Shown here in pieces: positions 1 through 6,248 of a stretch of DNA of 10,148 nt. The stretch is from an uncultured Ruminococcus sp. (lineage in GTDB: Bacteria; Bacillota; Clostridia; Oscillospirales; Acutalibacteraceae). The stretch covers positions 1-10,148 of the forward strand of contig CACYDO010000134.1 in assembly GCA_902773165.1 (NCBI GenBank). The letters run 5' to 3'. The notes under the pieces were generated by a model that worked only from the letters and a program-made list of their open reading frames with translations, ran no database searches and was not told where the DNA came from. How positions within the stretch are numbered: position 1 is the stretch's first letter; each line of letters begins with the position of its first letter. Both the position numbers and the translations under genes were made by a program.

Positions 1-374
1 GGCATTGTAAAAATATACTCCTGCGCACTTTTTGATGACAGCAGCGTAAGAAAACGTATCATCTGCTCTATCTCGTCACGCTCTATGATATACTTTGCGA
101 AATACTCGCCCGTACCCTTCATATAGCGGCAGAGAGAATAGAAATCATCAAACAGCTTCTGACGGAGTATAACCTCCAGGCGTCCTCTGTGGACTTCCCT
201 TTCATTTACCGATTTAAGTACCGTATCGTAATACGTATTATTTTTAAGGTAGGTCACAACCTCCGCAACACTTTTACACGACAAAAGATTTTCATAATCT
301 TTGTCGGAAAGCCGCTTGCCGTATTTGGCGCGCATCTTTGCAAGAACAGCGTTTGCAGATTTTGATGAGCTCAT
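1..374 (-). CDS. V-type ATP synthase subunit C, N-terminal part (cut by window edge)
   Basis: The first 124 residues of a protein that runs off the left edge. The sequence fits the start of the V/A-type ATPase C subunit family (AC39 / V0-d type): an N-terminal helix with a basic patch (residues 9-18), a segment like the family pattern LLSxxDYExLLxxxSVxExVxYLKxxxYY (residues 20-51), then an HRGxLExxLRxxLxxDF-like helix (about 63-79). The family usually has roughly 330 residues, so about one third is visible. The subunit is a funnel-shaped cap that joins the cytoplasmic central stalk to the membrane rotor ring. The ATG at 372-374 is chosen because GGGGGAG lies just upstream. It starts 37 bases after the coiled-coil gene, which fits an operon of V-ATPase genes continuing to the left. 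The other subunits (I, K, E, F, A, B, D) are expected outside the window but are not seen. Confidence 0.88.
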   Translation of the reverse strand, partial: MSSSKSANAVLAKMRAKYGKRLSDKDYENLLSCKSVAEVVTYLKNNTYYDTVLKSVNEREVHRGRLEVILRQKLFDDFYSLCRYMKGTGEYFAKYIIERDEIEQMIRFLTLLSSKSAQEYIFTM

Positions 375-411
375 AGCTGCTCCCCCTTTTTGTTAAAAAT
401 GCTTATTGCTG

Positions 412-732
412 TCACTGACTGCTGTAGCTCAACACTCCGTTGACAATGTCATCGACCCATTTATCCTTATTGGTGCGGAATTTTCTGTCAAGCTCCTTGG
501 AAACATCGCTGAAATGCTTTTCGCTTTTTTTCCACTGAGCGTCAGAAGCCTTTTTCTCCGCCGCCTTATAAGCTTCAATGTGTTCCTTTGCGCTTTCAAG
601 GTATTCCTCGTATACCTCACGGTGCTTCTTCTTCACTTCTTCCTGAGAGGCAATTCTTTCGGCTTGAGCCTCTTCGTCTATTTTTCTTGCAGTTTCGTCC
701 ATCTGGAGAATTTTACTGATGATCTCGTCCAC
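412..732 (-). CDS. Small coiled-coil protein, probable V-type ATPase peripheral-stalk subunit (G/H/NtpF-like)
   Basis: A 106-residue, highly charged protein. Residues 1-75 are rich in E, K, A and Q with heptad-like spacing, so it is probably one long coiled coil; there is no signal peptide or membrane helix. Small coiled-coil proteins of this size are the G/H (NtpF-like) peripheral-stalk subunits of bacterial V-type ATPases, which pair with subunit E and hold the catalytic head still. The assignment rests on composition and on its position directly before subunit C, not on a distinctive motif. The start codon is GTG (730-732), supported by AAAGGAGG eight bases upstream; the next in-frame Met is at residue 10 and has no such site. 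It lies 36 bases downstream of the UPF0210 gene with no terminator between, so it may be cotranscribed with that gene. Confidence 0.62.
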   Translation of the reverse strand: MDEIISKILQMDETARKIDEEAQAERIASQEEVKKKHREVYEEYLESAKEHIEAYKAAEKKASDAQWKKSEKHFSDVSKELDRKFRTNKDKWVDDIVNGVLSYSSQ

Positions 733-768
733 GGCTTTCGCCTCCTTTCACCGCAATACACCCGTTTA

Positions 769-2127
769 TTAATTCTTCAAACTCTGTATCGGCGCAGGAA
801 TTCTTCCGCCTCTGCCGATAAACTTAGCCGGTGAAGCGTAATTGACCTCCATAACGGGGCCGCCGCCAAGCAAACCGCCGAAATTCAGGAAATCGCCGGC
901 ATTTTTGCCGATAGCCGGAATCACTCTGACAGCCGTTGTTTTGGAATTGACCATTCCGATAGCGGCTTCATCGGCGATAATACCGGAAATGATCTCCGCA
1001 GAGGTATCTCCCGGAATAACGATCATATCAAGTCCTACCGAGCAAACCGCCGTCATAGCTTCAAGCTTAGTTATCGTCAGGCAGCCGCTTTTTGCAGCGT
1101 CGATCATGCCTGCGTCCTCAGTTACGGGGATAAATGCACCTGAAAGACCTCCTACATGGGAGCTTGCCATAACTCCGCCCTTCTTCACTGCGTCGTTAAG
1201 AAGAGCAAGGCACGCTGTTGTTCCGTGAGCGCCGCACGTTTGAAGACCCATTTCCTCAAGGATATGAGCCACCGAATCTCCGACAGCCGGTGTTGGTGCA
1301 AGAGAAAGGTCAACGATACCAAACGGCACGCAAAGCCTTTTTGAAGCCTCCTGAGCAACAAGCTGACCAACTCTTGTGATCTTGAAAGCAGTCTTTTTAA
1401 CGATATTCGCGACCTCGGTAATATCGCAGTCAGGCGATTTGGCAAGAGCTGCTCTTACAACTCCGGGACCCGAAACGCCTACGTTGATAACGCAGTCCGG
1501 CTCTCCGGGGCCATGGAACGCGCCTGCCATAAACGGGTTATCCTCGGGGGCATTGCAGAAAACGACAAGCTTTGCCGCGCCAATGCAGTCGCGGTCTGCG
1601 GTCAGTTCTGCTGTCTGTCTGACGATCTTTCCCATTTTTCCTACTGCGTCCATATTGATGCCGGCTTTAGTTGAACCGATATTAACGCTTGAGCAAACCC
1701 TCTCCGTTGTGGAAAGTGCCTCGGGGATGCTCTCGATAAGCGCGTAATCACCTGCTGAAAATCCCTTATGGCACAGTGCGGAATAGCCGCCGATAAAATT
1801 AACGCCGACCTCCTTGGCAGCCCTGTCGAGAGTCTGCGCAAATTTCACTGTCTTCATTGCCTGACAAGCCGAAGCGACCATAGCGATAGGCGTAACGCTG
1901 ATACGCTTATGAATGATCGGCACGCCGTATTCAATGCTGATATCCTCGCCTGTTTTTACGAGATCGCCGGCATATCGGCAGATCTTATCGTAGATCTTAT
2001 CGCAGGCTTTGTCTATGTTGTCGTCGATACAATCCAAAAGAGAGATTCCCATCGTGATCGTTCTCACATCGAAATTCTCGTTTTCGATCATATTGATTGT
2101 TTCCAGAATGTCATTTGTATTTATCAT
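769..2127 (-). CDS. UPF0210 / DUF711 family protein (PFL family protein)
   Basis: A 452-residue protein that I recognise as the UPF0210 (DUF711, 'PFL family') group. It is long, soluble and glycine-rich, with several conserved Gly/Ala-rich stretches: FIGGYSALCHKG near residue 115, GAFHGPGEPDCVINVGVSGPG near 203-223, CGAHGTTACLALLNDAVKKGG near 305-325, and the C-terminal GGLLGGGPVMEV followed by FIGRGGRIPAPIQS. The length matches the family (about 450). The biochemical role is unknown; the 'PFL' name reflects a fold resemblance to glycyl-radical enzymes, and I see no proof of radical activity. The start is placed at the ATG at 2125-2127 because GAGGAACGGG precedes it; a longer open frame (to 2205) runs back into the ACT gene and has no ribosome site. 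Its stop-to-start gap to the ACT gene is 19 bases. The two families are paired in many Firmicutes, which suggests that the ACT protein senses a ligand for this one. Confidence 0.9.
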   Translation of the reverse strand: MINTNDILETINMIENENFDVRTITMGISLLDCIDDNIDKACDKIYDKICRYAGDLVKTGEDISIEYGVPIIHKRISVTPIAMVASACQAMKTVKFAQTLDRAAKEVGVNFIGGYSALCHKGFSAGDYALIESIPEALSTTERVCSSVNIGSTKAGINMDAVGKMGKIVRQTAELTADRDCIGAAKLVVFCNAPEDNPFMAGAFHGPGEPDCVINVGVSGPGVVRAALAKSPDCDITEVANIVKKTAFKITRVGQLVAQEASKRLCVPFGIVDLSLAPTPAVGDSVAHILEEMGLQTCGAHGTTACLALLNDAVKKGGVMASSHVGGLSGAFIPVTEDAGMIDAAKSGCLTITKLEAMTAVCSVGLDMIVIPGDTSAEIISGIIADEAAIGMVNSKTTAVRVIPAIGKNAGDFLNFGGLLGGGPVMEVNYASPAKFIGRGGRIPAPIQSLKN

Positions 2128-2146
2128 AAAATCCCGTTCCTCGCAG

Positions 2147-2416
2147 TTATACTCTGTACATTGTATTAAAAAGCTCTTCGTGCGTAACATGCACCTGTAC
2201 GCCAAAATCGCTTCCTATCTTTTTCAGCGACTCCGAAAGCTCCTTAAACGGTACGGTACACTTAGAGATATCCACCATCATTATCATAGCGAACATATCC
2301 TGCATTACCGATTGTGTTACCTCGACGACGTTTGCGCCGTTTTTAGCACATTCGCCCGAAACACCTGCCAATATTCCCACAGTATCCTTACCGATAACAG
2401 TGATTACAGCCTTCAT
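2147..2416 (-). CDS. ACT domain-containing protein (UPF0237 family)
   Basis: An 89-residue stand-alone ACT domain protein. The opening MKAVITVIGKDTVGILAGVS is the typical first strand and ligand-loop segment (DxxGILAxVS), followed by a helix with NGANVVEVTQSV and a beta strand FAMIMMVDIS. ACT domains bind amino acids or similar small ligands, often at dimer interfaces. The length (about 90) and partner identify it as the UPF0237 group, related in sequence to the N-terminal half of GcvR. It is the first gene of the unit that continues with UPF0210. The ATG at 2414-2416 is preceded by ACGGAGGAAA. Its promoter lies 59 bases upstream of the start. The ligand cannot be told from the sequence; regulation of the UPF0210 partner is an inference from conserved pairing. 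Confidence 0.9.
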   Translation of the reverse strand: MKAVITVIGKDTVGILAGVSGECAKNGANVVEVTQSVMQDMFAMIMMVDISKCTVPFKELSESLKKIGSDFGVQVHVTHEELFNTMYRV

Positions 2417-2474
2417 ATTTTTTCCTCCGTAATTAAATATTGTACCCCTATATTCTCAACTTCACTCGACTGAT

Positions 2475-2503
2475 ATTATATCCCCGGATATCAAATTAGT
2501 CAA
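2475..2503 (-). promoter_or_regulatory. Sigma-A promoter of the ACT-UPF0210 unit
   Basis: On the minus strand the -35 box TTGACT (2498-2503) and the -10 box TATAAT (2475-2480) are separated by exactly 17 bases. This is the strongest promoter in the window. The expected start of transcription is near 2467, which leaves a short leader of about 50 bases before the ACT start codon. A perfect 14-bp palindrome (ATATCC-CC-GGATAT, 2478-2491) overlaps the -10 box and spacer, which is a usual place for a repressor to bind. Confidence 0.85.
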
Positions 2504-2524
2504 GCAATTACACTTATTAAATTT

Positions 2525-2541
2525 ATTAACAAATTGTTAAT
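2525..2541. promoter_or_regulatory. 17-bp perfect palindrome upstream of the ACT promoter
   Basis: ATTAACAA and TTGTTAAT flank a single central base (2533). The right-hand edge of the -35 box is 21 bases away, so the dyad sits at an activator-like position relative to the ACT promoter. It also lies between that promoter and the galU terminator. It is AT-rich and could be chance, but eight perfect pairs with a one-base centre is unusual. The half-sites are in the opposite order to the Rex consensus (TTGTTAA then TTAACAA), so I do not call it a Rex site. Confidence 0.4.
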
Positions 2542-2555
2542 TGTAAAATCGTGTT

Positions 2556-2604
2556 CAAAAAGCGAAAGATCCGACAAAGGGAATTCCGCCGGATCTCTTT
2601 CGTT
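2556..2604 (-). terminator. Rho-independent terminator of galU
   Basis: Read on the minus strand after the galU stop: a stem formed by ACGAAAGAGATCCG and CGGATCTTTCGC (with a two-base bulge), a loop of about 16 bases, then a run of five T (plus-strand A run at 2557-2561). It lies 65 bases beyond the galU stop codon and separates galU from the ACT operon promoter. Confidence 0.82.
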
Positions 2605-2668
2605 TCATTATTATATAATACACAGCACGAACAGAGTCATGTTCGTCTGTATTATTGAACTGCAATTA

Positions 2669-3541
2669 TCAAAGTGTTTTTGCAAGCTCCTTGAGATATG
2701 CCTTGAAATCCTCACCGATCTCACTGTGCTTAAGAGCTGTTTCCACCTGAGCCTGCATGATACCGAGCTTATTGCCCATATCGTAGCGCTTGCCTGTAAA
2801 ATCAACGCCCGTCATGCCCTTTGTACGCGCAAGCTCCTTCATAGCGTCGGTAAGCTGAATCTCACCGCCTGCGCCGGGGGCTGTATGATCGAGAATATCA
2901 AATATCTCAGGCGGCAGAACGCAGCGTCCGAGGATAGAATACAGAGAAAGTATCTCTTCGGGCTTCTGCGGTTTTTCAACCATATCAGTGCATTTGTAAA
3001 TATTGTCTTTAAGGTTTTCAACCTTAAGTGAGCTGTATTTAGAAATAGCTTCTTTGGAAACCTCCTTAATACCAAGGACACCAAGACCGAATTCCTCATA
3101 AGCTCTTATAAGCTGACCGCAGGCAGGGTCTTCGCCCATAATAACATCATCGCCATAAAGAACAGCAAACGGCTCGTTGCCTACAAAGCTTCTTGCACAG
3201 CTGATCGCATGACCAAGACCTTTAGTTTCCTTCTGACGAACGAAGAAGATGTTTGCAAGCTTTGCACTGCTTACGACCTGCTCGTAAATATCAGTCTTGC
3301 CGCGAGAGGACAGAGCCGTTTCAAGCTCGGGAACTCTGTCAAAATGATCCTCAATAATATCTTTTCCTCTGTTTGTAATAATAAGGATATCAGTAATACC
3401 TGCTCTTACAGCCTCCTCAACGATATACTGTATAGCAGGCTTATCGACAATAGGAAGCATTTCCTTCGGCATAGCCTTTGTTGCAGGAAGAACTCTTGTT
3501 CCCAGTCCCGCTGCCGGGATAACAGCTTTTGTAATTTTCAT
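2669..3541 (-). CDS. galU: UTP--glucose-1-phosphate uridylyltransferase
   Basis: This 290-residue protein makes UDP-glucose from UTP and glucose 1-phosphate in the cytoplasm, supplying envelope glycans, exopolysaccharide and galactose metabolism. The N-terminal nucleotide-binding signature is clear: PAAGLGTR (9-16), K22, PKEMLP (25-30) and DKP (33-35). The YGDD motif (G130, D131, D132) gives the acidic metal-binding position, and VEKPQKP, PGAGGEIQLTDA and a FTGKRYDMGNKLG segment near the C-terminus are typical of bacterial GalU. The length matches the family and the gene is intact. The ATG at 3539-3541 has ACGGAGG upstream. Its own promoter is not obvious in the 91 bases before it, so it may be read from the RING-like gene promoter, though a stem-loop lies in the gap. 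It is followed by its own terminator. Confidence 0.95.
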   Translation of the reverse strand: MKITKAVIPAAGLGTRVLPATKAMPKEMLPIVDKPAIQYIVEEAVRAGITDILIITNRGKDIIEDHFDRVPELETALSSRGKTDIYEQVVSSAKLANIFFVRQKETKGLGHAISCARSFVGNEPFAVLYGDDVIMGEDPACGQLIRAYEEFGLGVLGIKEVSKEAISKYSSLKVENLKDNIYKCTDMVEKPQKPEEILSLYSILGRCVLPPEIFDILDHTAPGAGGEIQLTDAMKELARTKGMTGVDFTGKRYDMGNKLGIMQAQVETALKHSEIGEDFKAYLKELAKTL

Positions 3542-3605
3542 ACGATTACCTCCGTAAATAATAAATTTCTCCGAGTCAACGCAGAGATTTAGTGATTCAA
3601 TAACT

Positions 3606-3633
3606 ACCGAGCTTCACCAAACGTCAAGCCGGT
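3606..3633 (-). other. Stem-loop between the RING-like gene and galU
   Basis: ACCGAGCTT (3606-3614) and AAGCCGGT (3626-3633) can pair with one bulged base around an 11-base loop. It starts at the stop codon of the RING-like gene. There is no T run behind it on the minus strand, so it is not a standard terminator; it may be an mRNA-stabilising or partial read-through structure, or chance. The rest of the 3542-3632 gap shows no convincing promoter. Confidence 0.3.
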
Positions 3634-4703
3634 CAAACTGATAACATAAAGAACAAAAACAGATAGACCAGACCGAAAGCTCCGGCAAGCATAGCGTTAA
3701 CGCCGCCGGAAAGATAGAGCGACTGCGACGTTTCCGAACGGGAAAGTGAATTTTCAGCAGCTGCCGATTTAATTACTTTTATACCGTTCATACACTTTTT
3801 GTAATAGAGTTTATTTGCAACCGCACCACAGGTTATCATAACAGCGATCTGCAGGATCAGTATAATAGACGGTATCATCATATAAAACTGCTCCAAAGCA
3901 GGAAGCTTCTGCATTTCACGCGAAAGCTGGAAATACTGCTCCATCGTTAACGACGAAATATCCTTCACCGTCAGTCCGATCGCATCAAGCAGCTTTTTCA
4001 CGACCTCCATGCTGAGCGTTCTTGAAAAATAGAATCTTACAGCATAAAGCAGTGCCTGCAGCGACAGCATAAGCGCACCGATATTATACAGCTTACGGTA
4101 AAGAAACCATACACCTGAAAAAACAGCCGCACTGAAATTAAACATTTTTCCGCCGTTTTTAATATTTCTGAAAGCACCGAGATAATACGGCGTATTTACC
4201 GCAACATAGCATGCAACGTCGCCTGCCGTAACATTTTCCTCATACAAAACCGAAGCAGCGACATCGGAATTCTGACCGATAGCATATGAAGCAAAAAACT
4301 GCGGCTCGCTGAAATCGGGATCTTCAAGATCGTTTCTGATCAACGGATTAACACCTGCTGCCAGCCTTGCACCGCAGTGATCGCAGAAATTAGCCTCCGG
4401 ACGATTAACAACGCCGCACACAGGACATGATCTGCTGTTTACGCTTTTATCGCCTTCCTCGCTTTTTTCAAGAGAAACGGAAACTTTGGGAGCTTCCTTA
4501 TCTTTCCCCTGCGCTGCGTCCTTTATTTTCTCAAAGCCGTCAAAAACATACCCTTCACCGTGCTTTTTGCGGTTCGGACATTCCTTTGTGACCATATAAC
4601 AGGCTCTGTGCATTGGCGTACCGCAGTCAGGGCAAACGACAACATCATCGTCCTCCTTAAAACCTTCGCCGCATATACCGCACTTAAGTCCGATATAATT
4701 CAT
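3633..4703 (-). CDS. RING-finger-like and zinc-ribbon membrane protein (DUF2628-like)
   Basis: A 356-residue multidomain protein. Residues 8-48 hold C8-x2-C11, C24-x2-C27, H32, C35, C42 and H48, a binuclear treble-clef pattern like the prokaryotic RING finger families. A linker rich in K, E and D follows (about 58-90). A zinc ribbon comes next with C93-x2-C96 and C107-x2-C110. The C-terminal half carries FNFSAAVFSGVWFLYRKLY (188-206), close to the signature of DUF2628, and about four hydrophobic segments (near 188-202, 205-226, 273-297 and 330-354). It is therefore an integral membrane protein with cytoplasmic metal-binding ends, role unknown. The start is the ATG at 4701-4703; the GTG nine bases upstream lies inside the AAAGGTGAG ribosome site. 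No ubiquitin-like or E2 gene is nearby, so ligase activity is not implied. Confidence 0.75.
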   Translation of the reverse strand: MNYIGLKCGICGEGFKEDDDVVVCPDCGTPMHRACYMVTKECPNRKKHGEGYVFDGFEKIKDAAQGKDKEAPKVSVSLEKSEEGDKSVNSRSCPVCGVVNRPEANFCDHCGARLAAGVNPLIRNDLEDPDFSEPQFFASYAIGQNSDVAASVLYEENVTAGDVACYVAVNTPYYLGAFRNIKNGGKMFNFSAAVFSGVWFLYRKLYNIGALMLSLQALLYAVRFYFSRTLSMEVVKKLLDAIGLTVKDISSLTMEQYFQLSREMQKLPALEQFYMMIPSIILILQIAVMITCGAVANKLYYKKCMNGIKVIKSAAAENSLSRSETSQSLYLSGGVNAMLAGAFGLVYLFLFFMLSV

Positions 4704-4747
4704 GCTTCTCACCTTTCTGTTTTATCAATTTGCATATAACCATTTTC

Positions 4748-4776
4748 ATTATATCAAATCGCACTGAAAAATACAA
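4748..4776 (-). promoter_or_regulatory. Promoter of the RING-like membrane protein gene
   Basis: On the minus strand TTGTAT (-35, 4771-4776), a 17-base spacer and TATAAT (-10, 4748-4753). A TG one base before the -10 box makes it an extended -10. It lies 44 bases ahead of the chosen ATG, giving a short leader. It may also serve galU downstream. Confidence 0.75.
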
Positions 4777-4832
4777 CATCTTTTTTTCCTTTATTATATA
4801 GTTTTAGTATTTTTTATGCGAAAGATAAGTGC

Positions 4833-4860
4833 TCACAAAAATTAAAGCTTTATTTTGTGA
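4833..4860. promoter_or_regulatory. Imperfect palindrome in the divergent intergenic region
   Basis: TCACAAAA (4833-4840) and TTTTGTGA (4853-4860) are perfect inverted arms; the sequence between them contains the smaller palindrome TAAAGCTTTA. It lies between the two divergent promoters, about 32 bases from the -35 box of the 103-residue gene. It is a candidate operator for a dimeric regulator acting on one or both genes. No regulator gene is adjacent. Confidence 0.4.
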
Positions 4861-4865
4861 AATAT

Positions 4866-4908
4866 AACTGAACTCTAAAAAAACATTTCAGTTGCATTAC
4901 CTTTTAGA
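4866..4908. promoter_or_regulatory. Overlapping inverted repeats at the -35 box of the plus-strand gene
   Basis: Two interlocked perfect 7-bp dyads are present: AACTGAA (4866-4872) with TTCAGTT (4887-4893), and TCTAAAA (4874-4880) with TTTTAGA (4902-4908). The first reaches into the -35 box and the second lies in the promoter spacer. Together with the palindrome just upstream they suggest a regulated promoter, although AT-rich intergenic DNA produces such dyads readily. Confidence 0.3.
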
Positions 4909-4920
4909 ATATGGTATAAT
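4892..4920 (+). promoter_or_regulatory. Extended -10 promoter of the 103-residue gene
   Basis: TTGCAT (-35, 4892-4897), a 17-base spacer and TATAAT (-10, 4915-4920), with TG one base before the -10 box. The start of transcription is expected near 4928, about 35 bases before the ATG. Confidence 0.82.
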
Positions 4921-4962
4921 GACAGTGAACTACTAAAAATACTTCTCGAAAGGATAATAAAA

Positions 4963-5274
4963 ATGACATTTACGATCATGAACCACGAGCGTAAAACGCT
5001 CGAGGATAGGGGTTACAAGCTTATCGAAGACAGCAAACGTGTAACAGATTACGAGCTTTATGAAAAAGTTGTAGCAACAAAGGGCGAGAAATACGCTAAA
5101 GCTTTGATTCAGAAGTTTTATGAGGAACTCGAACCTGTATGCATTGGTGAAGACGGAATATTCTACACCGTTCTTTTCGAAACTATCGGCGACAGTGAAG
5201 AAGAGAAAATGCCCCGTGCTGTTATCTGGCAGGAGGTAACTCTTATCAATCACCCTGCGGATGCAAAAAAATAA
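4963..5274 (+). CDS. Hypothetical protein, 103 residues
   Basis: The only gene on the plus strand. I do not recognise it. It is a small soluble acidic protein with no signal peptide, membrane helix, cysteine cluster or known motif. The N-terminal half is predicted helical (EDRGYKLIEDSKRVTDYELYEKVV, then KYAKALIQKFYEEL), followed by strands around GIFYTVLFETI and PRAVIWQEVTLI, so an alpha/beta fold is likely. It is well supported as a gene: a strong promoter upstream, AAAGGA (4949-4954) eight bases before the ATG, and a strong terminator 17 bases after the stop codon. It is thus a single-gene transcription unit, set between divergent and convergent minus-strand neighbours. Such monocistronic orphans are often lineage-specific; no function can be given. 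Confidence 0.75.
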   Translation: MTFTIMNHERKTLEDRGYKLIEDSKRVTDYELYEKVVATKGEKYAKALIQKFYEELEPVCIGEDGIFYTVLFETIGDSEEEKMPRAVIWQEVTLINHPADAKK

Positions 5275-5291
5275 TTATTGTAAACTACATT

Positions 5292-5336
5292 AAAAACCCC
5301 CTTGCAAACTGCCTGATTGGCACTGCAAGGGGTTTT
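5292..5336. terminator. Bidirectional terminator between convergent genes
   Basis: AAAAACCCCCTTGCA (5292-5306) pairs with TGCAAGGGGTTTT (5324-5336), and an inner stem TGCC/GGCA (5310-5313 with 5319-5322) closes the loop. It has an A run on the left and a T run on the right, so it works in both directions: for the 103-residue gene on the plus strand and for the leuS-side cluster on the minus strand. Confidence 0.92.
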
Positions 5337-5340
5337 CTCT

Positions 5341-5427
5341 TAAGGCAGCACCGCACAAAGTACGCCTTACGGCTCAGCACTAAATCTGCTCGCATCTTTG
5401 GCACTGCCTCTGTGCGGTATTGCCTTA
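5341..5427. repeat. 87-bp imperfect palindromic repeat element (MITE-like)
   Basis: The ends are 20-base inverted repeats: left arm 5341-5360 (TAAGGCAGCACCGCACAAAG) and right arm 5408-5427, whose complement is TAAGGCAATACCGCACAGAG. Seventeen of 20 positions are Watson-Crick pairs and one is G-T. The 47-base interior has no coding potential. It sits four bases after the terminator, between convergent genes, a typical neutral place for a small non-autonomous mobile or REP-like element. I see no clear target-site duplication. The other copies that would prove it is a repeat are outside the window. Confidence 0.6.
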
Positions 5428-5473
5428 GCTATCTTCTTTTTGCAAAAATTATCCTCGTAAATCTTTGTCTGCT

Positions 5474-6217
5474 TTACGATAAATTAGTATTCGCAGGATT
5501 CTTTGCGCTGTCTATCAGACTGCGATATTCCTCACGACTTTTGTTAAACGTCTTTTCGAGCATATGCGGAAGAGAAAAATTATAATCGTATTCGCTAAAT
5601 ATGTTCGGAATATACTTGTAGAGCTTCTCGGCAACGCTCTTTGCGTGATCTATATCAAATCCATCAAGCGCATAGTATTTCTTTTCGGTGAAAACCAGCA
5701 GACGTACCTTGAAGGAGGATCGCCCCGATATTCCGATCTCGGCGCAGAGCCAGTCCACCTTTGAAACAGGTATTGCCGTTATCGGGCCAATTCCGTTAAA
5801 AAGCAGTATGTAAGAAGGCGTCAGCACTACGCGTTCGCCGTAAGGCTTTTCGCCCTCCTTAAACTTATCAATATACTCGTCAACTAATATTTTCCCTTCG
5901 GCTGCTTCACGGTTTATTATTTCAGCCGCCTCGGCCTTAGTCGCTTCTTTAAAGGGCAATATCAGATTTTTTCCGTTTTTGGCAGTCTTACCGGAGCGCA
6001 GAAACCTTATAACGGACATAATAAGAAGGAAACCGACCATGATCGACGCATAAAACAAAATCTCCTTGTTTCTGTAATCGTTCATATCTATGCCGTCTTT
6101 GTAAAGCAATGCAAGCCCTCCGACTATAATAATACAGAGGACGAAGCCAAACACGGCTAACCTGCGCCCTTTTTTGCCTGCTTTGACAGACTCTTTTTCA
6201 AGAAATTCAAGTTCCAT
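5474..6217 (-). CDS. Two-helix membrane protein of unknown function
   Basis: A 247-residue protein. After a short basic N-terminus (KKGRR, 15-19) come two hydrophobic helices at about 20-39 and 53-73, joined by a short charged loop. A soluble domain of about 150 residues follows. Its core (about residues 127-215) alternates strands, including ERVVLTPSYILLFNGIGPITAIPVSKVDW and KVRLLVFTEKKYYALDGF, then an amphipathic helix; this recalls small PH-like or DUF6709-type membrane proteins of Firmicutes, but I am not sure. The soluble part is likely cytoplasmic by the positive-inside rule. It is the last gene of the cluster, 31 bases after leuS, and it ends before the bidirectional terminator. The ATG at 6215-6217 has only a moderate ribosome site (CAGGG). 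It has no evident link to translation. Confidence 0.7.
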   Translation of the reverse strand: MELEFLEKESVKAGKKGRRLAVFGFVLCIIIVGGLALLYKDGIDMNDYRNKEILFYASIMVGFLLIMSVIRFLRSGKTAKNGKNLILPFKEATKAEAAEIINREAAEGKILVDEYIDKFKEGEKPYGERVVLTPSYILLFNGIGPITAIPVSKVDWLCAEIGISGRSSFKVRLLVFTEKKYYALDGFDIDHAKSVAEKLYKYIPNIFSEYDYNFSLPHMLEKTFNKSREEYRSLIDSAKNPANTNLS

Positions 6218-6248
6218 ATTCTACCCTGCTGCAATGCGCACACGATCT

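Noticed and set aside
842..1747. Several plus-strand open frames antisense to the UPF0210 gene
   Set aside because: They are shorter than and opposite to a clearly conserved gene, with no ribosome site or domain.
2128..2205. Longer N-terminus for the UPF0210 protein
   Set aside because: The extra 26 residues overlap the ACT gene, lack a ribosome site and do not resemble the family; the ATG at 2125-2127 has a good one.
2514..2541. Rex (NADH-sensing repressor) binding site
   Set aside because: Pieces such as TTAACAA and TTGTTAA are present, but the perfect dyad has the halves in the wrong order, and the alternative TTATTAA/TTAACAA pairing has a five-base spacer and a mismatch.
4690..4780. Short open frame (about 31 codons, starting ATG TTG TAT) ahead of the RING-like gene, with AAAGGAAA upstream
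   Set aside because: It begins at the -35 box of the promoter at 4748-4776, so it would not be on the main transcript, and it has no recognisable sequence.
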